Below, piece by piece: positions 27,852 through 35,514 of a DNA stretch of 64,000 bases. Below the pieces are notes generated by a model. The model was not told the origin of the DNA. It searched no databases and saw only the letters and a program-made list of their open reading frames with translations. The translations under genes and the position numbers were made by a program. Origin of the DNA: Methanomassiliicoccales archaeon RumEn M1 (GTDB lineage: Archaea > Thermoplasmatota > Thermoplasmata > Methanomassiliicoccales > Methanomassiliicoccaceae); contig LJKK01000032.1 in assembly GCA_001421185.1 (NCBI GenBank), positions 1 through 64,000 of the forward strand, written 5' to 3'. Within the stretch, counting starts at the first letter, position 1. The number at the start of each line of letters is the position of its first letter.

Positions 27852-28370
27852 ATGCGGACCATGGAGCATTTTCGTAACAGGCGGAGCGTGAGGAACTTCA
27901 CCGAGGAGGATGTGCCGGAAGAGGTGGTCGTCGAGGCGCTGGAGGCCGGGAACCTCGCGCCATCGGCCGGCAACCTGCAGGCCCGGGACTTCGTTGTGGT
28001 AAGGGACGACGAGAAGAAGCACGCACTGGCCGAGGCCGCCTTTTCACAGCGGTTCGTGGCCCAGGCCCCGGTGGTGATCGTGTGCTGCGCCAATCAGGAG
28101 AGGATCGCCGAATACGGCCCCCGGGGGCGGGAGCTGTACTGCGTCCAGGACGTGGCGGCCGCGGTCCAGAACATGCTGCTGTACCTGGCGGACGCCGGCT
28201 ACGGCTCTTGCTGGGTGGGAGCGTTCAACGAGAAGAAGGTGACCGACCTGCTACGGCTCCCATCGCACGTGCGGCCGGTGGCCATGCTGCCGGTGGGCCG
28301 TCCCGCCGGCCAGGGCCGTTCCCCGCCCCGCATGGGGCTCGATGTCCTGGTGCATCGCGAGGAGTGGTAA
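27852..28370 (+). CDS. Nitroreductase family protein
   Basis: A 172-aa FMN-dependent nitroreductase-like protein. The N-terminal RRSVRNFTEEDVPEEVV is the family's flavin-phosphate site, AGNLAPSAGNLQARDFVVV and GYGSCWVGAFNEKKV complete it. The substrate cannot be told; these proteins reduce nitro groups, quinones or flavins with NAD(P)H. The ATG at 27852 has a GGAGGGGAG SD just upstream. A tRNA-Gln gene converges on it. Confidence 0.9.
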   Translation: MRTMEHFRNRRSVRNFTEEDVPEEVVVEALEAGNLAPSAGNLQARDFVVVRDDEKKHALAEAAFSQRFVAQAPVVIVCCANQERIAEYGPRGRELYCVQDVAAAVQNMLLYLADAGYGSCWVGAFNEKKVTDLLRLPSHVRPVAMLPVGRPAGQGRSPPRMGLDVLVHREEW

Positions 28371-28416
28371 CGGACCTGAACGGCCGAGGGATTCAGTAAC
28401 GCGAAAGGCAAGAAGG

Positions 28417-28489
28417 TAGCCCCGGCCAGATTCGAACTGGCGTCACCGGCTCCAAAGGCCAGCATGATTGACCACTACACTACGGGGCT
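28417..28489 (-). tRNA. tRNA-Gln (anticodon TTG)
   Basis: A 73-base cloverleaf. Acceptor AGCCCCG pairs with CGGGGCT, the anticodon loop is CTTTGGA with anticodon TTG, and the T-loop is TTCGAAT. The A1-U72 first pair and the A discriminator fit archaeal tRNA-Gln. CCA is not encoded. Confidence 0.96.
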
Positions 28490-28521
28490 CTCCACCCTCG
28501 ATTAGGATCATGATATTTAAT

Positions 28522-29769
28522 CTAGGCTCCCCTCGCCTCGCCCACCATGTAGGTCGGCGTGGCATCGGTCATGATGACATGGAGCCTCGACCCGATCCGA
28601 TGCTCGCCCTTGACCACCACGGGGCGGTAGGCGTCGGTGCGGCCGATCATGGTGCCCTTCTTCCCCCGCTCGGTGATGAGAACGCTCTCCTCCATTCCCA
28701 CCCGTGCGCGGTGGACCTCCATGCCGATGTCCATGCGGAGGGCGGTGAGTTCCCGGGAGCGCTCCTTGCTCCTCCAGCCGGGGACCTGGTTGCGGGCCCG
28801 GGCGGCCTCCGTTCCCGGGCGGGGAGAGTAGCGGGTGACGTTGACCACCTCCGGCCTTACGCGCTTGATCAGCTCCACGGTGGCGCGATGATCGTCGTCG
28901 GTCTCGCCCGGGAAGCCCACGATCACGTCGGTGGCGAGGCACATGTCGGGGCTGGCGCTTCGCAGCCTCTCCACGAGGCCCTCGAACTCCTTCGGGCCGT
29001 GATGCCGATTCATGGCCTCCAGCATGCGCCCGCTGCCGCTCTGGACCGGCAGGTGGACGAACTGATATATCCTGGGGGAGCGCCAGGCGGACAGGAAGGA
29101 CGGTAGTATGGGGGCAAGGCTCTGGGGGTTCATCATCCCCACCCGGGCCCGGAAGTCCCCAGGGATGGCGGCGATGGCCTCGAGCAGTCGGCCCAGGTCG
29201 GTGCCGGCGTCCATGCCATAGGCGGCGGTGTCCTGGGCGGTGATCAGCAGCTCCACCGCCCCCGACGCCACATGCTCCCTGGCCTTCGCCACCAGCTCTT
29301 CCATCGGATAGCTGACCAGCGTCCCGCGGGCCAGCCTAGTTATGCAGTAGGAGCAGTTGCCCAGGCATCCCTGGGCGATGGGGAGGACGGCGCTGGTGGC
29401 CTCCAGCGTGACGATGGAGGGCTGCTCCTGGGCGGGGCCGAAGCGCTCCTCCACCAGCTCGGCGAAGGAGCCGTAGCTACGCGGTGGTATGATCAGCGCG
29501 CCGGGGGCCCTCTTGACCACCTCGCCCGACTGGACCGCGGCCAGGCAGCCGGTCACGATGACCTTTCGCTGCTGGCATGAAAGCTCTTCCAGCCGCTTCA
29601 GCATGCGACGCTCCGTCTCGCGTATGACGGTGCAGGTGTTGACCACCACCAGCTCCGCGTCGGCCGGGTCGGAGACCAGGACGTGGCCCATGGACGCCAG
29701 CCGCGCCGCCAGCTGCGCCCCCTCGCCCTGATTCATGGTGCATCCGTACGATTCGACCCAGGCCTTCAT
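28522..29769 (-). CDS. tRNA methylthiotransferase (MiaB/e-MtaB family radical SAM)
   Basis: A 415-aa enzyme. An N-terminal UPF0004 domain (ESYGCTMNQGEGAQLAARL, NTCTVIRETERRMLKRL, TGCLAAVQ; three cysteines for the auxiliary cluster) is followed by a radical SAM core with CLGNCSYC, and a C-terminal TRAM domain (VLITERGKKGTMIGRTDAYRPVVV). It most likely makes ms2t6A37 from t6A37, the product of the KEOPS pathway whose Pcc1 subunit is encoded 0.8 kb away. The start is the ATG at 29769 (MKAWVESYGC). Minus-strand aattaatt (29791-29798) could be the promoter. Confidence 0.93.
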   Translation of the reverse strand: MKAWVESYGCTMNQGEGAQLAARLASMGHVLVSDPADAELVVVNTCTVIRETERRMLKRLEELSCQQRKVIVTGCLAAVQSGEVVKRAPGALIIPPRSYGSFAELVEERFGPAQEQPSIVTLEATSAVLPIAQGCLGNCSYCITRLARGTLVSYPMEELVAKAREHVASGAVELLITAQDTAAYGMDAGTDLGRLLEAIAAIPGDFRARVGMMNPQSLAPILPSFLSAWRSPRIYQFVHLPVQSGSGRMLEAMNRHHGPKEFEGLVERLRSASPDMCLATDVIVGFPGETDDDHRATVELIKRVRPEVVNVTRYSPRPGTEAARARNQVPGWRSKERSRELTALRMDIGMEVHRARVGMEESVLITERGKKGTMIGRTDAYRPVVVKGEHRIGSRLHVIMTDATPTYMVGEARGA

Positions 29770-29811
29770 GCCAACCCATCGGCCCCCGGTAATTAATTTT
29801 TTTCATGATTC

Positions 29812-29827
29812 CCTCGAACGTTCGAGG
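29812..29827. promoter_or_regulatory. Perfect 16-bp palindrome in a divergent promoter region
   Basis: CCTCGAACGTTCGAGG reads the same on both strands. It lies between the divergent methylthiotransferase and surface-protein genes, close upstream of the likely TATA box of the former. The 10-base core CGAACGTTCG recurs at 59395-59404. A second palindrome, TATCCATATGGATA (29852-29865), follows. Confidence 0.4.
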
Positions 29828-29912
29828 CCGTCAGGAACGGGGCTCCAACATTATCCATATGGATATTATTATTAACCCAGAGTTGCAGAAGGATATGCCC
29901 GGTGATAGACCA

Positions 29913-31145
29913 ATGAAGGGCAAGATGGGATTGCTGTTCAGCATCGCGATCTGCTCCCTGTTGTGCTCGTCCCTGGTAGGCATCGCCTACGGACAGCCGG
30001 CAGCGGCGGGTTTGCAGTGCAACGAGTTCCCCCCGGGCAGCCACTTCGGCATCGTGACGTCATCGTGCGATGGCGCCGAGGACATCGCCGAGGAATTGCT
30101 GTCGGAAGGCGCCAACACGGGCGTGCTCGGCGGGTTGAGGCAGGCGAACGATAGCGTGATCGGCCGGTACACCATGTTCCGGGTGAACGAGGACAACATG
30201 AGCATCGACAGCTGGGGCGTATGGCGCACCGGTACCATCTACCAGCTCTTTGATGGGGTCGTGTTCAACGACGCCATGGAGCTCAACACCTCGATCGACG
30301 GCCCGGTGTTCGATGCCACGTTCGACAGCACGAACGTGCGGATACACAACCATCCTGGCGGGCTCATGGAGATCCATGCCGAGCGTGGCGTGAGCATCAA
30401 GTTCACCATGGCGGGAGGGATCAACGCCACCATGTTGAGCTCTGATGAGACGGGAGAGGGCGTCGAGGCGGCGCTGGTCGAGAGCGATAACATCTCCTCG
30501 ATCATCATCGTCCGCGGCGGCAGCCTGGACCAGGCCAGCGGCCGCTCCCTCATGGTCAACCTGGCCAAGGGAGGGGAGGTCATCGTGAGGGCGGCCTCCG
30601 ACGACACCTCGACGCAGGACGCGCTCCTGAGCGCGCTCCCGGCCGACGTCCTGGCCGAATACTGGGTGCTGGCCAGGGACGATGGCGCCATCTACGACCT
30701 CACGGCATACCGCGAGGTGGACCTGGGATCGTCCCCCTGGTCGCTGAAGATGGGCGACTGGGAACTGCCGCTCCCGAAGGAGCTGGCCGGCAACATCGTG
30801 GCGGTGCACACCGATCGACTGTCCGTGACGAACGCCGGCGGGGTGAAGAACATGCTGTCCATGGGCCAGAACGCCAGCGAGGCGTCCTCCCTGGAAGAGG
30901 TGCTGCAGGCGCGCGACGACAACGGCTCGACGGCCCTGTACTTCATGGAGCAGACCAACAACAGGGTGGACATCTACCTCTTCGTCCCTGCCGCCCAAGG
31001 TGACGGCGGAGCCGCCGCCGGCGGAGCGGACACCGGGGACGGCGTACCGCTGGACCTTGGCGCGCTGGCCCTCCCCATCGCACTGGTGGTGGTCGTCGTG
31101 GCCGCGCTGGGTGCGGCGCTGTGGTTCAGGGGGAGATCTAAATAA
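29913..31145 (+). CDS. Predicted secreted/membrane-anchored surface protein
   Basis: A 410-aa protein with a signal peptide (MGLLFSIAICSLLCSSLVGIAYG), a large extracellular domain with several N-glycosylation sequons, a Gly/Ala-rich linker (GDGGAAAGGADTGDG) and a C-terminal membrane helix followed by RGRSK. This is the topology of an archaeal surface protein anchored at its C-terminus. I recognise no catalytic domain. The start ATG at 29913 follows an SD (GGTGAT, 29901-29906); an ATG at 29895 is in frame. The gene ends 4-5 bases before a strong hairpin terminator. Confidence 0.78.
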   Translation: MKGKMGLLFSIAICSLLCSSLVGIAYGQPAAAGLQCNEFPPGSHFGIVTSSCDGAEDIAEELLSEGANTGVLGGLRQANDSVIGRYTMFRVNEDNMSIDSWGVWRTGTIYQLFDGVVFNDAMELNTSIDGPVFDATFDSTNVRIHNHPGGLMEIHAERGVSIKFTMAGGINATMLSSDETGEGVEAALVESDNISSIIIVRGGSLDQASGRSLMVNLAKGGEVIVRAASDDTSTQDALLSALPADVLAEYWVLARDDGAIYDLTAYREVDLGSSPWSLKMGDWELPLPKELAGNIVAVHTDRLSVTNAGGVKNMLSMGQNASEASSLEEVLQARDDNGSTALYFMEQTNNRVDIYLFVPAAQGDGGAAAGGADTGDGVPLDLGALALPIALVVVVVAALGAALWFRGRSK

Positions 31146-31149
31146 AAAG

Positions 31150-31176
31150 GGGGCCTAGGCCCCGCCCTTTTTCCTT
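31150..31176 (+). terminator. Hairpin with T-rich tail
   Basis: GGGGCCTAGGCCCC is a perfect palindrome at 31150-31163, followed by cgcccttttttcc-like T runs. It lies just behind the stop of the surface-protein gene and could stop transcription from it; the T-tracts alone can act as an archaeal terminator. Confidence 0.55.
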
Positions 31177-31225
31177 TTTTAGGGCTTGCCGCCGCTCCCC
31201 CTAGCGCCTCGCGAGCACACCAGGC

Positions 31226-31804
31226 TCAGCGCAACAGGTCGGACGCGCGAAGCTCCGCCTCGATGTGGTCGATGGCCTTCTCCACGTCGCTGGGCTTCTT
31301 GGCGCCGGTGCACACCAGCCGTCCGGAGCCGAACAGCAGCATGACGACCTTGGGGTTGTCTAGGCGATACACCAGGCCAGGGAACACCTCCGGCTCGTAC
31401 TCCACCTTCTCCAGGCCCAGGGATATGACGGTCGAGGAGAGGTTCACGGGACTTCCCAGATCGGCCGACGCCACGATGTTCTGGACGGTGACCTCGGGGT
31501 AGTCATCCACGGGGACCCCGGCGGCCCGGATGGCGTCCACGACCAGCTCCACCGCCTTGGTCACCTGATCCCTGTCCTTGGCCCCGGTGCACACCAGCTT
31601 GCCGCTGCGGAACAGAAGTGCCGCAGCCTTGGGGTTCTTCACCCGATATACAAGGCCGGGGAAGACCGCGGGGTCATACTCCGCCCCTTCCATCGAAGTG
31701 GCCAAATGGTTCAGGTCAAGCTCCCGGCCCAAAGCGGCCGACGCGACTATGTTCTGAATAGTGTACCTGTTGCTAATGGCAATACCCGCACCAATGAACC
31801 GCAA
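31226..31804 (-). CDS. tbp: TATA-box-binding protein, non-ATG start
   Basis: About 192 aa, the general transcription factor TBP. Its two direct repeats are obvious: YTIQNIVASAALGRELDLN...FPGLVYRVKNPKAAALLF and VTVQNIVASADLGSPVNLS...FPGLVYRLDNPKVVMLLF. No ATG is available in frame near the start of the fold. A TTG at 31804 gives a short leader peptide (RFIGAGIAISNR), and another TTG is at 31819. A minus-strand TATA box (cttataaaag, 31836-31845) lies about 25-35 bases upstream, which fits leaderless or near-leaderless initiation at one of these. A single-base error nearby could also hide an ATG. Confidence 0.93.
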   Translation of the reverse strand: MRFIGAGIAISNRYTIQNIVASAALGRELDLNHLATSMEGAEYDPAVFPGLVYRVKNPKAAALLFRSGKLVCTGAKDRDQVTKAVELVVDAIRAAGVPVDDYPEVTVQNIVASADLGSPVNLSSTVISLGLEKVEYEPEVFPGLVYRLDNPKVVMLLFGSGRLVCTGAKKPSDVEKAIDHIEAELRASDLLR

Positions 31805-31959
31805 ACTACTATAAGCCAAACATGTTCGAATTTTGCTTTTATAAGAAGAATTCCGGGGGGTAGGCGCCCCTCGGGGGAGGGAGGCGTGCCGGACCCGGTC
31901 GCCCATTGAAAAGGTCGGGGCCGGCGCGCCGGCCCCCGGCGTTCATGTCATCCAGCAGT

Positions 31960-33466
31960 TCATCCGCAATGGAAGAACTGCCTCACCAGGCGGGAGCCCT
32001 TCTCCGGGTCCGCCCGTATCTCGTCGCGGATCGTCCGGTCGTCGAAGGAGCGGAGGTGCTTGATCACCGCGTCGATCATGGACGACGGGAACACGCCGTG
32101 GCGCTCGTAGATCTCCCGGTGCGCCTCCAGCTCCGCGGCCGATTCGAAGCAGGACGCAGGGAGCTGGCCCAGCGACATCAGCTTGTCATGGTTCTCAGCA
32201 TGGTGGATGTTCACATCGACGTAGGTCCGGTCGGCGACCGCCAGGGCATCCTTCATCTCGAAGCCGTGGCGGGCGGCCACCGTGAGGCCGGCCAACAACA
32301 TGTACACATCGGCCGAGCCGTCAGGGCAGCGGAACTCCACGGTCTGCTTCTCCGACATGTCCATGTCCGTCGGCCGCTCCAGGGGATTGGCGTCGGCCAC
32401 CATGTCCGTGCGGTGAGTCCATCCCAGGGGGACCCGCACCAGGACGGAGCGGTTGCGGTCGCCCCAGCAGATGGACGTCGGCGCCTCCTGGTGCGGCACC
32501 AGCCGGAAGTAGGAGGTGGGGTTGGTGTTGCCGAAGGCGGTCAGGGAGGAGGCGCAGGTCATGAATCCCGCGATGGCGGTCTTCGCGACATCGCTGAGGC
32601 GGCCGCCTTCCACGTACTGGTTCTTTTCGTCCTTCACCACGCGGGTGTGCACGTGCATGCCGCTACCGGCCTTCCCGTCGGTGATCTTGGGGGCGAACGT
32701 CACGTCCAGCCCGTAATTGTAGGCCATGTTGCGAATGATCCACTTGGCGATGACCAGCTCATCCGCCGCCTGCTCCACGTCGGTGACCATGAACTCGATC
32801 TCGTTCTGCTCGTAGATCTTGTCGCCCAGGGTGAAGTTGCCCACCTCGGAGTGGCCGTACTTGATGTGTCCACCGGCCCGGGCTATGGCGAGCATGCAGT
32901 CGGTGCGGAAGCTCTCGAACTTGGTGAACGGGGCCGACTCGTGATAGCCGCGCTGGTCCTCCGCCAGGAAGAGGTCGTCCTTGTCCCCTATGACGTAGAA
33001 CTCGAGCTCCCCCATGGCCTGGAACTTCATGCCGGTGGTCTTGGTGAACGATTCGCTGGCCTTCCGGAGCACGTGCTCCGGCGATATCTCGGCGGGCTTC
33101 CCGTCCTTGTCGTAGAAGGAGCAGAGGAAGCAGAGGGTGGGCACTTCGTTGAAGGGGTCCATGAAGGCGGTCCTGAAGCGCGGGATGACATAGAGGTCGC
33201 TGGATCCCGAGTGCAGGAACTGGGGGAAGATGTTGGAGCCGTCCACCCTCTCGCCGGAGGAGAGGACCTGCTCGAGATAGTCCCGGTCGGTGATAACGAA
33301 GTTCAGCGTCTTGAGCCGTCCGTCGCTGGCCGGATAGCGGAAGTTTATCAGTTCAATCTCATGGGCTTCTACGAAGCTGATGATGTCGGCCTTGGTGAAC
33401 TCCCTGGGAGACTTCTTGAGAAATGAGACCAGGGGGGTTAAGGCTCAACGAGGCGTCTTGGCTCAT
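31960..33466 (-). CDS. glnA: Glutamine synthetase, frameshift near the N-terminus
   Basis: Reconstructed length about 501 aa. It condenses glutamate, ammonia and ATP to glutamine. Core motifs: DGSNIFPQFLHSGSSDLYVIPR, MGELEFYVI, GSGMHVHTRVV and VEFRCPDGSADVYMLLAGL. The N-terminal beta-grasp domain (FTKADIISFVEAHEIELINFRY) is encoded upstream but is cut from its ATG at 33466 (MSQDASLSLN) by one extra G in the run of six at 33432-33437. Removing it gives NPLVSFLKKS in frame. An A+T-rich promoter (ttaaaaataatg, minus, about 33486-33497) places that ATG at the expected leaderless position. Confidence 0.93.
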
Positions 33467-33644
33467 TGGCGCCCGTAGATGATGCATTATTTTTAACATT
33501 ATGCCTTCGAGGTGTTAAATTGGATAGAAAATGACGTCTTCTCGCTCATTTTGAACAGTCAACGAGGGCGAGACCAGACGCACATGGCGGTCGGGAGGCG
33601 ATGCGTTTTGTTTATATTCTGCTCGCTCAAAGTAGCAAGGGGCG

Positions 33645-34436
33645 ATGTCCATGAGGCCGGGAAACATCACCATGCTGAGCGTGGCGAACGCCGTGGCGTA
33701 CGTCATCATGATCGCCGTCAACGCGCTGGCGGGGAGCACCGACCTGATCGGCGGGCAGCAGACCGCGGCCATCTCGAACGCCAACCCCTCGCTGGTGACG
33801 CCGGTGGGATTCACCTTCGCCATCTGGGGCCTGATATACCTCCTGTTGGCCGTGTTCATCGTCTATCAGATGGCGGTGCGGCCACGGCTGAGGTCCCCGT
33901 ACGAACGCATCGGCGTGCTCTTCGTGGTGAGCAGCGCGCTCAACGTGCTCTGGCTGTTCGCCTGGCAGTACGAGGCCCTGCTGGCATCGGTCGTCATAAT
34001 GCTCCTGCTCCTGGGCTCCCTGATCGCCATCTACGTTCGTCTGGGGGTCGGCAAGGAGAAGGTCACGACGACGGAGAGGCTGGCCGTCCATCTGCCGTTC
34101 AGCGTGTATCTCGGGTGGATCACCGTGGCCACCGTGGCGAACATCTCGGCCATGCTGGTGTCGATCGAATGGGACGGCTTCGGCATAGCCCCGGAGATCT
34201 GGGCCATCGTGGTGCTATCGCTGGTGGTGATCATCACGGCGGTGAACGCCTTCGACCGGCGCGACGTGGCCTACGGTGCGGTGATCGTGTGGGCGCTGGC
34301 AGGCATCGCCATAAATCAGAGCGGCAATCCCACCATCGTCACGGCGTCCATCATCGCCGCGGTGGCGGTCGTGGCGGCCTTCGTGCTGAGCCTTCTCCGC
34401 TCGAGGGGAAGTTCGCCCTGGGCGACGTGGGGCTGA
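33645..34436 (+). CDS. TspO/MBR-related membrane protein
   Basis: A 263-aa polytopic protein. The motif TPVGFTFAIWGLIYLLLAVFIVYQ followed by ALNVLWLFAWQYEALLASVVIMLLLL resembles the tryptophan-rich TspO/MBR family, but it is longer than the usual 160 aa because of extra C-terminal helices. TspO-like proteins bind porphyrins or related ligands, which would be plausible in a corrinoid-rich methanogen (inference). TATA tttatatt is at 33610-33617, about 28 bases before the ATG at 33645. Confidence 0.75.
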   Translation: MSMRPGNITMLSVANAVAYVIMIAVNALAGSTDLIGGQQTAAISNANPSLVTPVGFTFAIWGLIYLLLAVFIVYQMAVRPRLRSPYERIGVLFVVSSALNVLWLFAWQYEALLASVVIMLLLLGSLIAIYVRLGVGKEKVTTTERLAVHLPFSVYLGWITVATVANISAMLVSIEWDGFGIAPEIWAIVVLSLVVIITAVNAFDRRDVAYGAVIVWALAGIAINQSGNPTIVTASIIAAVAVVAAFVLSLLRSRGSSPWATWG

Positions 34437-34566
34437 TCCATGGCAGTATACTAGGAGCGGCATGGCGGGCGCCGGGGGCGTCCGATCCATGGACCATCGG
34501 GCCCCGACGAGGCGCACATCTAACGAGGCTGCTGATCGACAGTGGCCGGATCGTATGAGAAAGAAG

Positions 34567-34650
34567 TGCGAAGGGGGGGATTTGAACCCCCGAGTCCTCG
34601 CGGACACAGGATTAGCAATCCTGCGCCTTGCCAGGCTGGGCTACCTCCGC
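34567..34650 (-). tRNA. tRNA-Ser (anticodon GCT)
   Basis: An 84-base class II tRNA with a long variable arm. Acceptor GCGGAGG pairs with CCTTCGC (one G-U), the anticodon loop is TTGCTAA with anticodon GCT, and the T-loop is TTCAAAT. The base in the discriminator position reads A, where G is usual for archaeal tRNA-Ser. CCA is not encoded. Confidence 0.95.
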
Positions 34651-34786
34651 TCGGGCCACAAGATGGTGAGAAGATTCTTAAATGTTTTCTTGCCCGCCCG
34701 GCCTTGCTGGCAGGGAAAGCGGGCGGAGGGGCGCTCGGCCGGCGGCCTTGCGCCCCGAGAGGGCGGCTCGCAGGGTCGAAGCGCTC

Positions 34787-35407
34787 TCAGGAGTTGTCCA
34801 GAACGGAGAAGGCCACGTTACCGGAGATCTTCTGGATCCTCACCTTGACCTGGGCGCCCTTGGCGGCGCCGGGAACGTAGATGATATACTTGTCCAGTTT
34901 GGCCACTCCGTCGCCCTTTCGGCCGACGTCCTCCACCATGACCTCGTAGACCCCGCCCTCCTTGAGCCCTTCCTTCTCGTCGGCCCGGACGGCGCGGCGG
35001 ACCCTCACGGGGCGGTGTGCGCCACAGGCCTCGCACTCCAGGACCAGGGTGCGGCCTTCCTTGTTGATGTGGGTGTCGGGCCTGCCGCATTCGGAGCACA
35101 GCACGAACGTCTCGGTGTAGCTGGTGATGCGGTCGTTGATCTGCACCGGAGTGATCTTGGCCTTGAGGACGAGCCTCTGTCCCTCGATCTGCCCGGGCGT
35201 GCCCAGCTCCCTCAATAGATAGTGGAGCAGGTGGTCCGGCTCCCTGCGCAGAGCGTCGATGATGGCTCCGAAGTTGCGGACCACGGTGATCTTCCCCTCC
35301 TGGAGCACATCGGGCTCGGGAACTACGAACCTCTCGTGCTTCTCGATGGTCTCGGGGAGCTTCTCCTTTGCCCTCCCCAGCAATGATAGGTAATCGTCAT
35401 CGGCCAT
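34787..35407 (-). CDS. Translation initiation factor aIF2 beta with C-terminal TRAM domain
   Basis: A 206-aa protein. The aIF2-beta part has the core (FGAIIDALRREPDHLLHYLLRELGTPGQIEGQRLVLKAK) and the zinc ribbon CSECGRPDTHINKEGRTLVLECEACG. From about residue 155 it continues into a TRAM domain (VMVEDVGRKGDGVAKLDKYIIYVPGAAKGAQVKVRIQKI), an RNA-binding OB fold. Plain aIF2-beta is about 140 aa, so this is a fusion. It works with aIF2 alpha/gamma to bring initiator tRNA to the small subunit; the TRAM domain probably adds RNA contact. ATG at 35407 (MADDDYLSL); an ATG at 35416 is in frame. Confidence 0.92.
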   Translation of the reverse strand: MADDDYLSLLGRAKEKLPETIEKHERFVVPEPDVLQEGKITVVRNFGAIIDALRREPDHLLHYLLRELGTPGQIEGQRLVLKAKITPVQINDRITSYTETFVLCSECGRPDTHINKEGRTLVLECEACGAHRPVRVRRAVRADEKEGLKEGGVYEVMVEDVGRKGDGVAKLDKYIIYVPGAAKGAQVKVRIQKISGNVAFSVLDNS

Positions 35408-35514
35408 GGTAATCAACCACTCAACCTACTCCGTTGATATAAACATAGCTATTCGCTGGCCGGACAAACGCTGGCGTGGCCAGCGATGTTTCGGCTCGAT
35501 GAGGGGCGAGAGGT

